Below, in pieces: positions 43,254 through 51,968 of a stretch of 64,000 nucleotides of DNA. Under the pieces are notes generated by a model. That model searched no databases, was not told the origin of the DNA, and was given only the letters and a program-made list of their open reading frames with translations. Source of the stretch: Allokutzneria sp. NRRL B-24872 (lineage in GTDB: Bacteria > Actinomycetota > Actinomycetes > Mycobacteriales > Pseudonocardiaceae); assembly GCF_002155965.1 (NCBI RefSeq), contig NZ_MUMH01000078.1:1-64000 (forward strand), in the 5' to 3' direction. Positions within the stretch are counted from its first letter, which is position 1; each line of letters starts with the position of its first letter. Both the position numbers and the translations under genes were made by a program.

Positions 43254-44932
43254 CGGACTTCGTCACGGGCTTTCGCACCCGTCCGCGCCAGGACCGCACG
43301 CTCACCTACCTCGCCGATGGACGGCAACCGGTCGAGCTGACCCACGCCGAACTCGACAGACGAGCCAGATCGGTGGCGATCTGGCTGCGCAGCACCGGCC
43401 TCGCGGACCGACCGGTGCTGCTGCTCTACCCGGCGGGGCTCGACTTCCTCACCGCGTTCCTGGGCTGCCTCTACGCGGGTGCTGTCGCGGTGCCCGCGCC
43501 GCTCCCGATGTCGGCGGCCTCGCGGGTGGACCGCGTCGACCGGCTGATCGAGGATTCCGGCGCGCGCCTCGTCCTCACCAGCGCCGCCCATGTCGAGGCG
43601 CTGAGCCACCTCTCGGCCAAGACCTTCGACGACACCTCGGACCCGGACCTCTGGCAACCGGCCGAGGTGCGTCCCGACACCCTCGCCTACCTCCAGTACA
43701 CCTCGGGATCGACCGGACATCCCCGCGGCGTCGAAGTCACGCACGGCGGCCTGACGCACAACCTCGAACTGTTCGCCAAGGTCAGCGGGGACACCCCCGT
43801 CCGCAGGATCGCGGGTTGGTTGCCGCACCACCACGACATGGGCCTGGTCGGACTGCTGTTGCAGGCGCTGCACGCGGAGGCCGACCTGGTCCTGCTCTCG
43901 CCGGAAGCGGTGATCGCCCGCCCGATCCGCTGGCTGCGCGCCATCAGCGACCACCGGGCGGACTGGACCGTGGCGCCGGACTTCGGCTACTCGTGGACGA
44001 CGCGCAGGGTCGGCGACGCGGACCTCGCGGAGCTCGATCTCTCGTGCCTCACCATGGCGGTCAGCGGTGCGGAGCCGATCCGGATCTCCACCCTCAACGC
44101 GTTCGCCGACCGGTTCGCCCCAGCCGGTTTCCGCCGCAGCGCGCTGAACCCCGGCTACGGCCTCGCGGAGTCGACTCTCGTCGTCACGTGCACCAAGCGC
44201 GGCCGTGGACCGACCGTGCGGACCTTCACCCCGAGGTCTCTCGCGGCTGGAAAGGTCGTTCTCGCGCCGGAAGGCGATGGCGTGCCGCTGGTCGGGTGCG
44301 GGGAGCCGGACGGCGGCATGGCGGTATGCGTGGTGGACCCGGCCACGACGCAGGAGGTGCAGGACGGCACGATCGGCGAGGTCATGGTGGCGGGCCCCAG
44401 TCTCGCAGCGGGCTACTACCGCGACTCGGCCGCGACCAGCGCCACGTTCATCACCAGGCCTGACGGTCGCTGGCTGCGCACCGGTGACCTCGGGATGCTC
44501 TTCGAGGGGCAGCTCTACGTCACCGGTCGGCTCAAGGAACTCCTCATCGTCAACGGCCGGAACCTGTACCCGCAGGACATCGAGATCGCCGCGCGGGAAG
44601 CGCACCCGGCCGCCAGCAACGGCGCTGCCTTCGGGGTGCAGGACGCCGACTCCGGAGAACACGTCGTTCTGGTGCAGGAGATGCGCCGCGCCGCACAAGG
44701 CGACCCGGGCGAGTTCGCCGCCGCCGTTCTCCATGCGGTGACAAGCCAGTTCGGCGTGTCCGCGAGCATCGTGGTCGTCAAGTCGAACGCCGTGCGCCAC
44801 ACCACGAGCGGCAAAGTGCGGCGCAAGCACATGCGCGAGCTGTTCCTCGACGGGTCGCTGCCCGCACTGCACAGCGTTCTGACCCCGGCGGTGGCCGCCG
44901 CCGCGCGAACCTTGGAGAACCCCCATGGCTGA
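43250..44932 (+). CDS. Fatty acyl-AMP ligase (FAAL)
   Basis: The 560-residue adenylating enzyme activates a fatty acid with ATP and loads it on an acyl carrier protein. The motifs are A3 YLQYTSGSTGHPRGVEVTH, A5 NPGYGLAESTL, A7 TGDLGMLFEGQLYVTGRLKE, the FAAL hallmark LIVNGRNLYPQDIE, and the A10 lysine in SGKVRRKHMRELF. The first family landmark LTYLADGRQPVELTHAELD is also typical. The start overlaps the reductase stop, and the stop overlaps the ACP start by 8 bp, so the three genes are translationally coupled. Confidence 0.95.
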   Translation: MTDFVTGFRTRPRQDRTLTYLADGRQPVELTHAELDRRARSVAIWLRSTGLADRPVLLLYPAGLDFLTAFLGCLYAGAVAVPAPLPMSAASRVDRVDRLIEDSGARLVLTSAAHVEALSHLSAKTFDDTSDPDLWQPAEVRPDTLAYLQYTSGSTGHPRGVEVTHGGLTHNLELFAKVSGDTPVRRIAGWLPHHHDMGLVGLLLQALHAEADLVLLSPEAVIARPIRWLRAISDHRADWTVAPDFGYSWTTRRVGDADLAELDLSCLTMAVSGAEPIRISTLNAFADRFAPAGFRRSALNPGYGLAESTLVVTCTKRGRGPTVRTFTPRSLAAGKVVLAPEGDGVPLVGCGEPDGGMAVCVVDPATTQEVQDGTIGEVMVAGPSLAAGYYRDSAATSATFITRPDGRWLRTGDLGMLFEGQLYVTGRLKELLIVNGRNLYPQDIEIAAREAHPAASNGAAFGVQDADSGEHVVLVQEMRRAAQGDPGEFAAAVLHAVTSQFGVSASIVVVKSNAVRHTTSGKVRRKHMRELFLDGSLPALHSVLTPAVAAAARTLENPHG

Positions 44933-45170
44933 CGAGACGGTGGACACCTGGCTCGTGGAGGCGGTCGCGGGCTACTTGGCCGTACCCGCGTCCCAGATCG
45001 GCACCGACGTGAGGTTGCAGGCGCTCGGCCTGGACTCCGTGCACGCGATGGCGCTGTGCGTCGACATCGAAGACCGATGGGGGGTCCTCGTGGAACCCAC
45101 GCTCGCCTGGGACCACCCGACCATCGACGCCATCGCGGCGCATCTGAAGGGCCAGCTCCACCGGGAATGA
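44925..45170 (+). CDS. Acyl carrier protein partner of the FAAL
   Basis: The 81-residue acidic helical protein carries the phosphopantetheine attachment motif GLDSVHA with Ser38. The length and the helix II text (SVHAMALCVDIEDRWG) fit a stand-alone ACP. It overlaps the FAAL gene and is the last gene of the operon. A stem-loop follows at 45201-45229. It is the expected acceptor for the acyl group and the donor to the reductase. Confidence 0.95.
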   Translation: MADETVDTWLVEAVAGYLAVPASQIGTDVRLQALGLDSVHAMALCVDIEDRWGVLVEPTLAWDHPTIDAIAAHLKGQLHRE

Positions 45171-45200
45171 CGCGCCGGTGGCGGGCAGTCCGGCACGGGA

Positions 45201-45229
45201 GCGGGAAACAGATGTGCTGTGGTTCCCGC
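45201..45229 (+). terminator. Stem-loop after the ACP gene
   Basis: GCGGGAA at 45201 pairs with TTCCCGC ending at 45229. An inner CAG/CTG pairing across a small bulge extends the stem. It lies between the convergent ends of the ACP gene and a broken gene. There is no T-run, so it may act on either strand. Confidence 0.45.
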
Positions 45230-45238
45230 GATTGAGTG

Positions 45239-45560
45239 TCAGAACTCGATGATCTCCACGCCCATGTCGGGGATGCCGCCACCAGCCGGCAGTTGGAGCC
45301 TCGACGGGTAGCCGCGGTTGATGGTGTAGCCGTACTCCGTGTTGCACTGAATCCGGCAGTAGGTGACCTTGACCCGGTACTTCTTTAGGCCGTGCACGTC
45401 GCCTCGGCGTAGGAGATGCTGTCGTGCCATCCCTCGCGCCCCGGCGGGGCGCCTGGATCGACATCTCGCTGGCGACGGCCGTGCCCGGTGCGCTCACTCC
45501 GATCGCGATCGCGATGACGGAGAGCGCACTTGTTGCGCAGTGCGTGAAATCGCTCGGCAT
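45239..45560 (-). pseudogene. Frameshifted gene for a small secreted protein
   Basis: The reading begins at about 45560 with a signal peptide (THCATSALSVIAIAIGVSA, cleavage near AVASE). Just after it coding text changes frame to DVDPGAPPGREGWHDSISYA. It changes again to LKKYRVKVTYCRIQCNTEYG and IPDMGVEIIEF before the stop at 45239. Joined, the pieces give a mature protein of about 75 residues with Cys residues. Two indels therefore break the gene, or the sequence contains errors. The family is unknown. Confidence 0.5.
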
Positions 45561-45596
45561 GCGTCCTCGGGTGTGGTCGCGACTGACAGGTTTCGC

Positions 45597-45950
45597 CCCC
45601 CGCGCTCGATGAAGCGCGCGACATCACCGCCGACCGGATCGAGGTGCTGCGACGACTCTGGGACAGCGCGCTGGCGTTGCAGGGCGACACGGCATGTGGC
45701 GGTCGCCGTGTGCTGGAGTCTGCGTTGCTGCTTTCCTCGTTGCGCTCCAACGGTTTCAGCGAAGTCGACGCGTTGCTGGTCGATGCCTGCTTGGACCCAC
45801 AGGACATTGCGGAACGAGCGGTCGAGCTCGCCGCCGCGCTGTCGATGACGGTGAGCTCGGCTTCACCGACGCGCACTTGTTGTCCGCGAGGGTGATCCAC
45901 GCGCACGCCTGCGGACGGCCACACGCGGTTCCAGGAGCGGAACGGGACCG
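45597..45950 (+). pseudogene. Degraded gene fragment, no start and one frameshift
   Basis: One plus-strand frame carries EARDITADRIEVLRRLWDSA, then GGRRVLESALLLSSLRSNGF and LVDACLDPQDIAERAVELAA. At about 45848 coding text moves to a second frame with DDGELGFTDAHLLSARVIH. No credible start lies upstream. From about 46075 to 45915 the minus strand also has protein-like text (STPLPAGYTMTALGSAGHEE, then FDMIDCWVGPVPLL), a second decayed fragment. Neither family is recognised. Confidence 0.4.
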
Positions 45951-46082
45951 ACCCAGCAGTCGATCATGTCGAAGGTCTCCTCGTGGCCAGCGCTTCCGAG
46001 CGCGGTCATCGTGTACCCGGCAGGCAACGGCGTACTGCCCCTGTTCCCTGCGCGAAGGCAGAGGCTGTGTCGTACGCCGGGG

Positions 46083-46499
46083 TCAGCGCATGACGGCCTG
46101 CCAAGCGACGGAATCTGGGCGCTTGCCAGTGACGGCGAACTCGTGCACCGCGGCGAGGACTTCCTCGAGCAGGACCTCGGCGTTGCTGGGGTAGTAGTGC
46201 GCATTGTGCATGTAGTCGTAGAAGACCTCGCCCTCGCGGTCAGTGTCAGCTGAGAGGGTGAACCACAGGCCGCCATCGTCGCCGCACTGGATGAGCGCGA
46301 GGCGGGGGTCGCGGCCGACTCCGACGAGCATTTCGATCTCGGGGATCTGGTCGCCCTCGACGTCGCACTCGCGGAAGACACTCAACACGATGGGCTCGCC
46401 GCTGGTGGCGTAGTGACGGAGCAGCGCCTCCAACCCGGCGGCATCACGCACATCCGCGCCCGGCTGCTTGACGTCGTACCAGACGTGCGCGATGGTCAC
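46083..46499 (-). CDS. Imm1-family immunity protein for the upstream deaminase toxin
   Basis: The 138-residue protein is of the Imm1 type: HVWYDVKQPGADVRD at the start, IEMLVGVGRDPRLALIQCGD and GGLWFTLSADTDREGEVFYD in the middle, with the typical alternation of strands. A GTG start at 46499 lies eight bases after AGGAGG and overlaps the stop of the deaminase gene as GTGA. Imm1 genes usually follow SCP1.201-like deaminase toxins, and here the order is the same. It looks intact although the toxin frame is broken. Confidence 0.8.
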   Translation of the reverse strand: MTIAHVWYDVKQPGADVRDAAGLEALLRHYATSGEPIVLSVFRECDVEGDQIPEIEMLVGVGRDPRLALIQCGDDGGLWFTLSADTDREGEVFYDYMHNAHYYPSNAEVLLEEVLAAVHEFAVTGKRPDSVAWQAVMR

Positions 46500-47199
46500 G
46501 GCGCGTTCCTCCTGAAGGTCTTGCGGTAGCCGTCGGGGCCAAGCACGGTCAGTTCCTCGTTGGGCCGCAACAACTTCGACAGCAGCCGGTCGCAGCCCAA
46601 CGGGCGGGGCACGGCTCGTTGTTCTGCACGAGGGTCGCGGCGCTCCGCCCGTTGCTGCGCATCCACAGTAGAGCCTTGAGCTCGACATGCAGGGCGATGC
46701 CCAGCGGCCGTCGGAGTCCAGCCGCGACGAGCATCTGGTCGATCAGACCGGACTCGGAGTCCTTGCCGGAGACGAGCGATCCGACGCGGGTGCCGTCGGC
46801 ATCGATCAACTTCCCGTGCGTGGTGCGAGGTGAGCGCTCAGCGGAGACCGGCGGCGGCAGTTCGGAGCGGGCTCGCCTGATCGCTTCGTCCATGCTCGGT
46901 CGGTCCACGGGGTCCCAAGCAGGCGGCGGGCTGGCGGTGGCGGTGCCGCCAAGTCCGGCGATCCAGGTCTCGACTCGCGCGGGCAACTCGCGCAAGACCA
47001 AGCGCACGGCCCGCAGGTCGTCCTTCGCTGCTTCCAACAGCGCGTGGACTTCCTCGCGCGCGGAATCGGGGCTGCCCTCGGTGACGTGGTACCAACTGGT
47101 CGCGGCGTCGTCGACGGCGTCCTCGGCGACATCGACCAGGCCGAGCGGGAGCTCGGCCACGGCAGCACGTGCGGCGGCGACGACCTCGGCGATGGACAC
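46496..47199 (-). pseudogene. SCP1.201/DddA-like cytidine deaminase toxin gene with a one-base deletion
   Basis: From a GTG at 47199 an N-terminal helical region of about 110 residues leads to a deaminase domain: GKLIDADGTRVGSLVSGKDS, then ALHVELKALLWMRSNGRSA with the zinc His171 and catalytic Glu173, and NNEPC with Cys197. Just after Cys197 (near 46595-46611) the frame runs out into unrelated text. Adding one base restores CPRPLGCDRLLSKLLRPNEE, including the second zinc Cys, and then LTVLGPDGYRKTF up to a stop at 46496 that overlaps the Imm1 start. The deletion is in a C-rich run, so either real inactivation or a sequencing error is possible. There is no secretion signal. Confidence 0.75.
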
Positions 47200-47386
47200 G
47201 CATCGAGGCTGCCTGTGCCGGCGGGGTCGCTGGCGGGATTGAGCGAGTTCCACTTGATCGGCGCAGCTACCGTGCTCTCAGTCCGAGCCCGCCCTGCCGA
47301 TGCGCGATGTGAACGATCGGCCCTTGCGCCGCCTGACAGCCAAGCTAGTGTTACGTAGTACTCGTGCTGATCCCTGTGAGGTGCCG

Positions 47387-48379
47387 ATGATCCGGAGAAG
47401 GCCGACGAGTCGAGATGTGGCGAGGGAAGCGGGGGTCTCGCAGACGACGGTGTCGTTGATCCTGCGGGGTGCCGACTCCGGGAGGGTGTCCCCGGCGACC
47501 GTGCGGCGCGTGCGCGAGGCCGCCGAAGCGCTCGGCTACCGGCCCAACGAGGCGGGGCGGTCCCTGCGTGGCGTGCCATCGCGGCTGATCGGGCTGGTCG
47601 TCCAGGACGCGACCGATCCCTACTTCGCCATGGTGCTGCGTGGAGCGGCCGACTCGGCGTGGTCCTCCAGGCACATGATCGGCCTCGTCGAGGGACGGGG
47701 CGTCGACGGCCTCTCCGAGGTGGTGGACGCGGTGCTCGGCACGTGGATGTCGGGCGTGATCGTCTGCGCGCCCACACCGGATGAGTTGGCGGTACTGGCA
47801 CCGATCGCTGACCGCGTAGCGGTTCTCGAACATCCCGCGCGGGCGCCGTGCACTGTCACGGCCGTGGTGGACTACGACGTCCGCGCGGGGATGGCCGAGG
47901 CCGTCGGCCACCTCCACTCGCTCGGTCACACTCGCGTCGGGCACGTCCGCGCAGAGGGGAACGCCACGACGTTCGTCGAGCGCAGGATTGCCGTTCGAGC
48001 TCGCTATCGCGGCCCGGAACTCGTTGTGCCGCAACCTTTCGACACGCCGGTCAGCACCGAGCGGATCACCGAGTTCCTGCGGTCGAACGCCGACCTGACC
48101 GCGATCGTGTGCGATACCGACGTCTTGGCCGCGAAGGTCTACGTCGCCGCCCAGCGGTGTTCCATCCCCGTTCCGCAGCGCCTCTCCGTTGTCGGGTTCA
48201 ACGACAGTCCGCTCACCACCGCGCTGGAGCCCGCGCTGACCAGCGTCGCGCTTCCAGCGGAGCGGGCCGGGCACCTGCTCGCCCGTTCGCTCATCGATCC
48301 CGGCCACCGCCGTCCGCACGAGCTGTTGGTCCCGACGCTGACGGTGCGCGCTTCCACGGCCCGCAACGCCGATGGCTGA
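47387..48379 (+). CDS. LacI-family transcriptional regulator
   Basis: The 330-residue repressor starts with the LacI helix-turn-helix (TSRDVAREAGVSQTTVSLIL) and hinge region (RVREAAEALGYRPNEAGRSL). A periplasmic-binding-protein-like sensor domain follows, ending PQRLSVVGFNDSPLTTALEP. The ATG at 47387 is preceded by a GAGG. It overlaps the following MFS exporter gene by 8 bp, so it probably regulates it and is co-transcribed. The effector is unknown. Confidence 0.93.
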   Translation: MIRRRPTSRDVAREAGVSQTTVSLILRGADSGRVSPATVRRVREAAEALGYRPNEAGRSLRGVPSRLIGLVVQDATDPYFAMVLRGAADSAWSSRHMIGLVEGRGVDGLSEVVDAVLGTWMSGVIVCAPTPDELAVLAPIADRVAVLEHPARAPCTVTAVVDYDVRAGMAEAVGHLHSLGHTRVGHVRAEGNATTFVERRIAVRARYRGPELVVPQPFDTPVSTERITEFLRSNADLTAIVCDTDVLAAKVYVAAQRCSIPVPQRLSVVGFNDSPLTTALEPALTSVALPAERAGHLLARSLIDPGHRRPHELLVPTLTVRASTARNADG

Positions 48380-49523
48380 GCGTCCTCGACTGCTCGCCAC
48401 CCTGCTGGGAGCCAGCACGATGACGATCATGGCCAGCGCGACGATCACGCCTGCGCTGCCCGGCATGGAACGGCACTTCGGCGCGGCCACGCACGTCGAG
48501 GTGCTGGTCCGGCTCGTACTGACGCTGCCAGCCGTGGTGATCATGGTCGTCGCGCCGCTGCTCGCGCACCTCAGCGCCCGGATCGGCCGCGTGCGCGTGC
48601 TGCTTGCGGGCCTGGTGCTCTACACCGTCGGCGGGGGCTCGGGTCTGCTGGTGGGGTCATTGCCCGCGCTCCTGGTGGGCCGCGCGGTGCTGGGCGTCGG
48701 CATCGCGGCGATCATGACGACGGCCACCGCGCTTCTCGTCGATCACCATCCACCCGCCGAGCACGGCCGAGTCCTCGGCTTGCAGGGCGCGGCAATCGGA
48801 TTCGGCGGTGTCATCGCCATGCTGGTCGGCGGCGCGCTTGCCGAGCTGGACTGGCGTGGTCCCTTCGCCGTCTACCTGCTCGCGGTACCGGTGCTGGTCC
48901 TGGTGTCGCGCACCGTGCCGGAGGCTCCGAGCGCCGTGCGGGGCCCTGACGGGAAGGGCGCGGGCTCGCCGTGGACGCCGCCGCTGCTCGGACTGTACGT
49001 GCTGACCTTCCTCAGCATCACCGCCTTCTACACGGTGCCGACTCAGGCGCCGTTCTGGCTGGCGGAGATCGGCGGCGCCGGTCCGGCTGTGACTGGTGCG
49101 CTCATCGCCGCGCTGAACCTGATGATGGCCGTGGTCGGCCTGAACTACGGCAGGCTGCGGGCTCGGTGGGACTACCGGGCGCTGGCGGTCGTGGTGTTCG
49201 CTTCCTACGCCGTCGGACTGGTGCTGATCGGTACGGCGGTCAACCTCTGGATGGCGGCGGCGGGCATGGTGGTCGTCGGTTTGGGCGTCGGGCTGAGCAA
49301 TCCGACACTGAACGGTTGGACGGTCGCGGCGGTGGACCCGGCGGCGCGCACGCGGGCGCTCGGCCTGCTCACCTCTGTGCTGTTCCTGGCGCAGTTCACC
49401 TCACCGCTGATCGCGCAACCGGTCGTCGACGCGACGGGGCTCGGCGGCACCTTCGTCCTTGCCGGAGTGCTGGGCGCCGCCGTCGCGGTGGTGTTGGTTC
49501 TCGTGGCGGTCCTCCGCCGGTGA
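48372..49523 (+). CDS. MFS transporter (DHA1/Bcr-CflA-like)
   Basis: The 383-residue integral membrane protein has about 12 hydrophobic segments. Motif A-like text LLAHLSARIGRVRVLLAG and GLQGAAIGFGGVIAMLVGGAL mark the first six-helix half. The size is typical of DHA1 exporters. The start lies inside the 3' end of the LacI gene. The substrate is unknown, and the LacI partner suggests induction by a small ligand. Confidence 0.9.
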   Translation: MAERPRLLATLLGASTMTIMASATITPALPGMERHFGAATHVEVLVRLVLTLPAVVIMVVAPLLAHLSARIGRVRVLLAGLVLYTVGGGSGLLVGSLPALLVGRAVLGVGIAAIMTTATALLVDHHPPAEHGRVLGLQGAAIGFGGVIAMLVGGALAELDWRGPFAVYLLAVPVLVLVSRTVPEAPSAVRGPDGKGAGSPWTPPLLGLYVLTFLSITAFYTVPTQAPFWLAEIGGAGPAVTGALIAALNLMMAVVGLNYGRLRARWDYRALAVVVFASYAVGLVLIGTAVNLWMAAAGMVVVGLGVGLSNPTLNGWTVAAVDPAARTRALGLLTSVLFLAQFTSPLIAQPVVDATGLGGTFVLAGVLGAAVAVVLVLVAVLRR

Positions 49524-49631
49524 GCGACTGATCGGATCGCGTCGCCGCGGCTAGACATGAGATCTCGCTACCCGTAGTACGTCTTGACGAACTTCGCGAC
49601 ATGCTTCTGTCGGCAGGGGCCTGTCCAAAGG

Positions 49632-50009
49632 TCACGGCAAATCGCCACCAGCGCGGATGTCGTCCGTCACCGGTTGATCACCGATCCACGTGGCCATGAA
49701 ACAGACCAATGCCGCCGCAAGGGTGTCCGGGTCTGCGGAGCGGGTGGGCCATGTGCAGCGCGAGCTGTCCGCCGTCGCATCCCCGGTCCCGTCGCTGGCG
49801 CTGGTGGCGGCGGGCTGGTGGCGTTGTGCCGCAACGAGTTTCGCCCTCTCATCGAGAAACTTCGAGCGGGCGTGGCGGAGCTGGAGATCTTCGGGCTGCG
49901 TGGCGGCGCAGGTGTCTCCACAGCGGAGCGCGGCCCCGGGACAGAGCGCAGGCAACAGCGCCGTGGGCAGGGCGGCTCCGGCCACGCCGAGCAGGTTCGC
50001 AGCAGACAT
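49632..50009 (-). CDS. Doubtful 125-residue hypothetical protein downstream of the SWIM gene
   Basis: The minus-strand frame has GC-rich third positions and lies 34 bp after the SWIM gene stop, as a last operon gene would. It starts SAANLLGVAGAALPTALLPA and has several Cys, with no recognised domain. The ribosome site is weak and a plus-strand frame overlaps it, so it could be spurious. Confidence 0.3.
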   Translation of the reverse strand: MSAANLLGVAGAALPTALLPALCPGAALRCGDTCAATQPEDLQLRHARSKFLDERAKLVAAQRHQPAATSASDGTGDATADSSRCTWPTRSADPDTLAAALVCFMATWIGDQPVTDDIRAGGDLP

Positions 50010-50042
50010 ACCCGCCAGGCGTTCAGCGGGACCGAACGATGC

Positions 50043-51968
50043 TCACCGCCTCTCCGCCGTGGTGGTCAGGCGCAGGTGCGCGGTGAGGAACGCGGCGGGG
50101 TCGTCGCGGCCGAGCGACGCGGACAAATCCGTGAGCTGACCTGCGGCGATGTGGAGGCCGACCCTTCTCAGGCCGGTGGCGGCGTGCTCGATGCGGGTGC
50201 GCAGGCCGGGCGGTGCGTGCCGAAGGCCGCGGTGCGCGACCTCGGCGCAGGCGGTCAGCGCGGTGTCGAGCGCGTCGGTGAGCGGGTCCGGTCGGCGTTG
50301 CTCCGCCGAACGCAGCGGGGTGGCGGGGCGCGTGGCGAGGTCGGGGACGATCACGCCGTCGTCGGTCATCACCGCGAGGGGATCGAGCACCAGGCCGCCG
50401 CCGCTGCGGCGCAGTACGGCGCTGATGAACCTGGGATCGCTGCTCAGCGCTTCGACCAGTGCGTCGAGCGCTGCCGGGCAGGCGGAGCGGTGCCGCGCGG
50501 AGACCCTCGCCGTCGTGCCGTGCGCGTCGGCGATCACCGCGTCGACGCGCTGGTCACCAGGGCTGTAGGAGATCGAGCGGACCTCGCAGACCTGCACGAC
50601 GCGGAGGAGTTCCGCCGCGACCCGGGGGCGGATCAGCCTCGGCGGCAGGTCCGCCAGCTCTGCGTTCAGCGCGGCGAGCTCGCGAACGAGCACGGTGTCG
50701 GGCAGGTGTTCCCAAGCTGTGCCGAGCGGGGTGATCGTGGTCTTGGCGACGCGGTTCGAGGCGATGCGGACGACCCGGCCGGGACTGCGCGATGCGGACT
50801 CGGACACGAGGTTGGCCGTGGCCAGCGCGCTCAGCGTCGAACCGGCGACGCGGCGACCAGCGAGGTCGGCGCCGGTCAGCTCCTCGTCCTCGGTCAGCTC
50901 CCATCGCTTGCGCAGCACCAGGATCGTGCCGGAGTCCCCCGACGCGAGGAAGACCTCCGCCGTGCGCTCGTCGGTCGTGCCGCCGATGCGGCAGCCGAGA
51001 CTGGTGAGGCGCACGCGGCGCAGCGCGGTCTCGGCGGCTTCGTCGGTGCCGAGCACGCGAGAGCGCAGGCTCGCGCCGCCGTTGGTGACCGCGAGCCGCC
51101 GCGCGTGCAGCTCGGTCAGCAGGTCGGCGAAGTGCTCCGGGCGGTAGCGGGCGCTGCGCGAACGATACGCGGCGAGCTGGTCGAGGAGGTCGTCCACCGC
51201 TGCGGCCGGCCAGTGCAGTGCTCGCGCGCGGAGGTCGTTCGCGGCGCGCGCCAACGCCGCGTCGAGCACCGAGCTGGCGTGCATCGCACCGTCCAGCACA
51301 AGGTCGTGGACGAGTTCGGCCACCAAGTCCATGTCGGTCGTCTGCGAGTGCGCGTCCGCGACACCCCCGACGTCCAGCTGCGCGTCGTCGCCCAGCGCTC
51401 GTTCGTCCGCGGCGCGGAACGCCCAGACCGCGAGGGCGATCAGCTCGTCGCGCTTGGCCGCGTTGGCATCGGTGTGCGCGAGGCCGATCTCACCCGGCAC
51501 CAGGAAGCGCACGGTGCAGGAAGGCAGCTCCACCGAGGCGACCGGATCGGCGGCGGTCGGCCTGCGGACTCGGGCCGGGTAGCCGGAGCGGTGCAGGCGG
51601 CGGGCCGCCGCCATCGTCCTGGCACCGAAGTGTTCCGTGAGGAGATCGTCGTCGAGATCCCCCGGCGACCACGGCGTGACTTCCGGAGCGGACTCGAACT
51701 GTCTTTGGTACGCGAGGACGACACCGATGGTGTGACGGCACACACCGGGTGCCGAACAGCTGCACGACGAGGCTTCCAGTCCACTGTGGATGGTCAAGGT
51801 GACGCGGGCGCCGTCGGGGAACTCACCGAGCACGGTGCCGTCGTCGGCGAGGGTGAGGGCTGGGGTGAGCCCGGCGTCGAGTTCCTTCGCGGCGCGCTTG
51901 ACCAGGCCGCGGTTGGCAAGCGCCGCAAGGGCTTCCGGGGTCAGCGCCAGCAGGTCGGCCCGCGTCAT
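50043..51968 (-). CDS. SWIM zinc-finger protein of the MoxR/VWA/DUF5682 operon
   Basis: The product is 641 residues. The SWIM motif CSCSAPGVCRHTIGVVL (CxC...CxH) lies near residue 70. The rest is a long helical region rich in Arg/Asp with no other recognised domain. SWIM fingers bind DNA or proteins. The ATG at 51968 overlaps the stop of the VWA gene by one base. It is the distal gene of a five-gene run whose members recur together in many bacteria. Confidence 0.88.
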   Translation of the reverse strand: MTRADLLALTPEALAALANRGLVKRAAKELDAGLTPALTLADDGTVLGEFPDGARVTLTIHSGLEASSCSCSAPGVCRHTIGVVLAYQRQFESAPEVTPWSPGDLDDDLLTEHFGARTMAAARRLHRSGYPARVRRPTAADPVASVELPSCTVRFLVPGEIGLAHTDANAAKRDELIALAVWAFRAADERALGDDAQLDVGGVADAHSQTTDMDLVAELVHDLVLDGAMHASSVLDAALARAANDLRARALHWPAAAVDDLLDQLAAYRSRSARYRPEHFADLLTELHARRLAVTNGGASLRSRVLGTDEAAETALRRVRLTSLGCRIGGTTDERTAEVFLASGDSGTILVLRKRWELTEDEELTGADLAGRRVAGSTLSALATANLVSESASRSPGRVVRIASNRVAKTTITPLGTAWEHLPDTVLVRELAALNAELADLPPRLIRPRVAAELLRVVQVCEVRSISYSPGDQRVDAVIADAHGTTARVSARHRSACPAALDALVEALSSDPRFISAVLRRSGGGLVLDPLAVMTDDGVIVPDLATRPATPLRSAEQRRPDPLTDALDTALTACAEVAHRGLRHAPPGLRTRIEHAATGLRRVGLHIAAGQLTDLSASLGRDDPAAFLTAHLRLTTTAERR

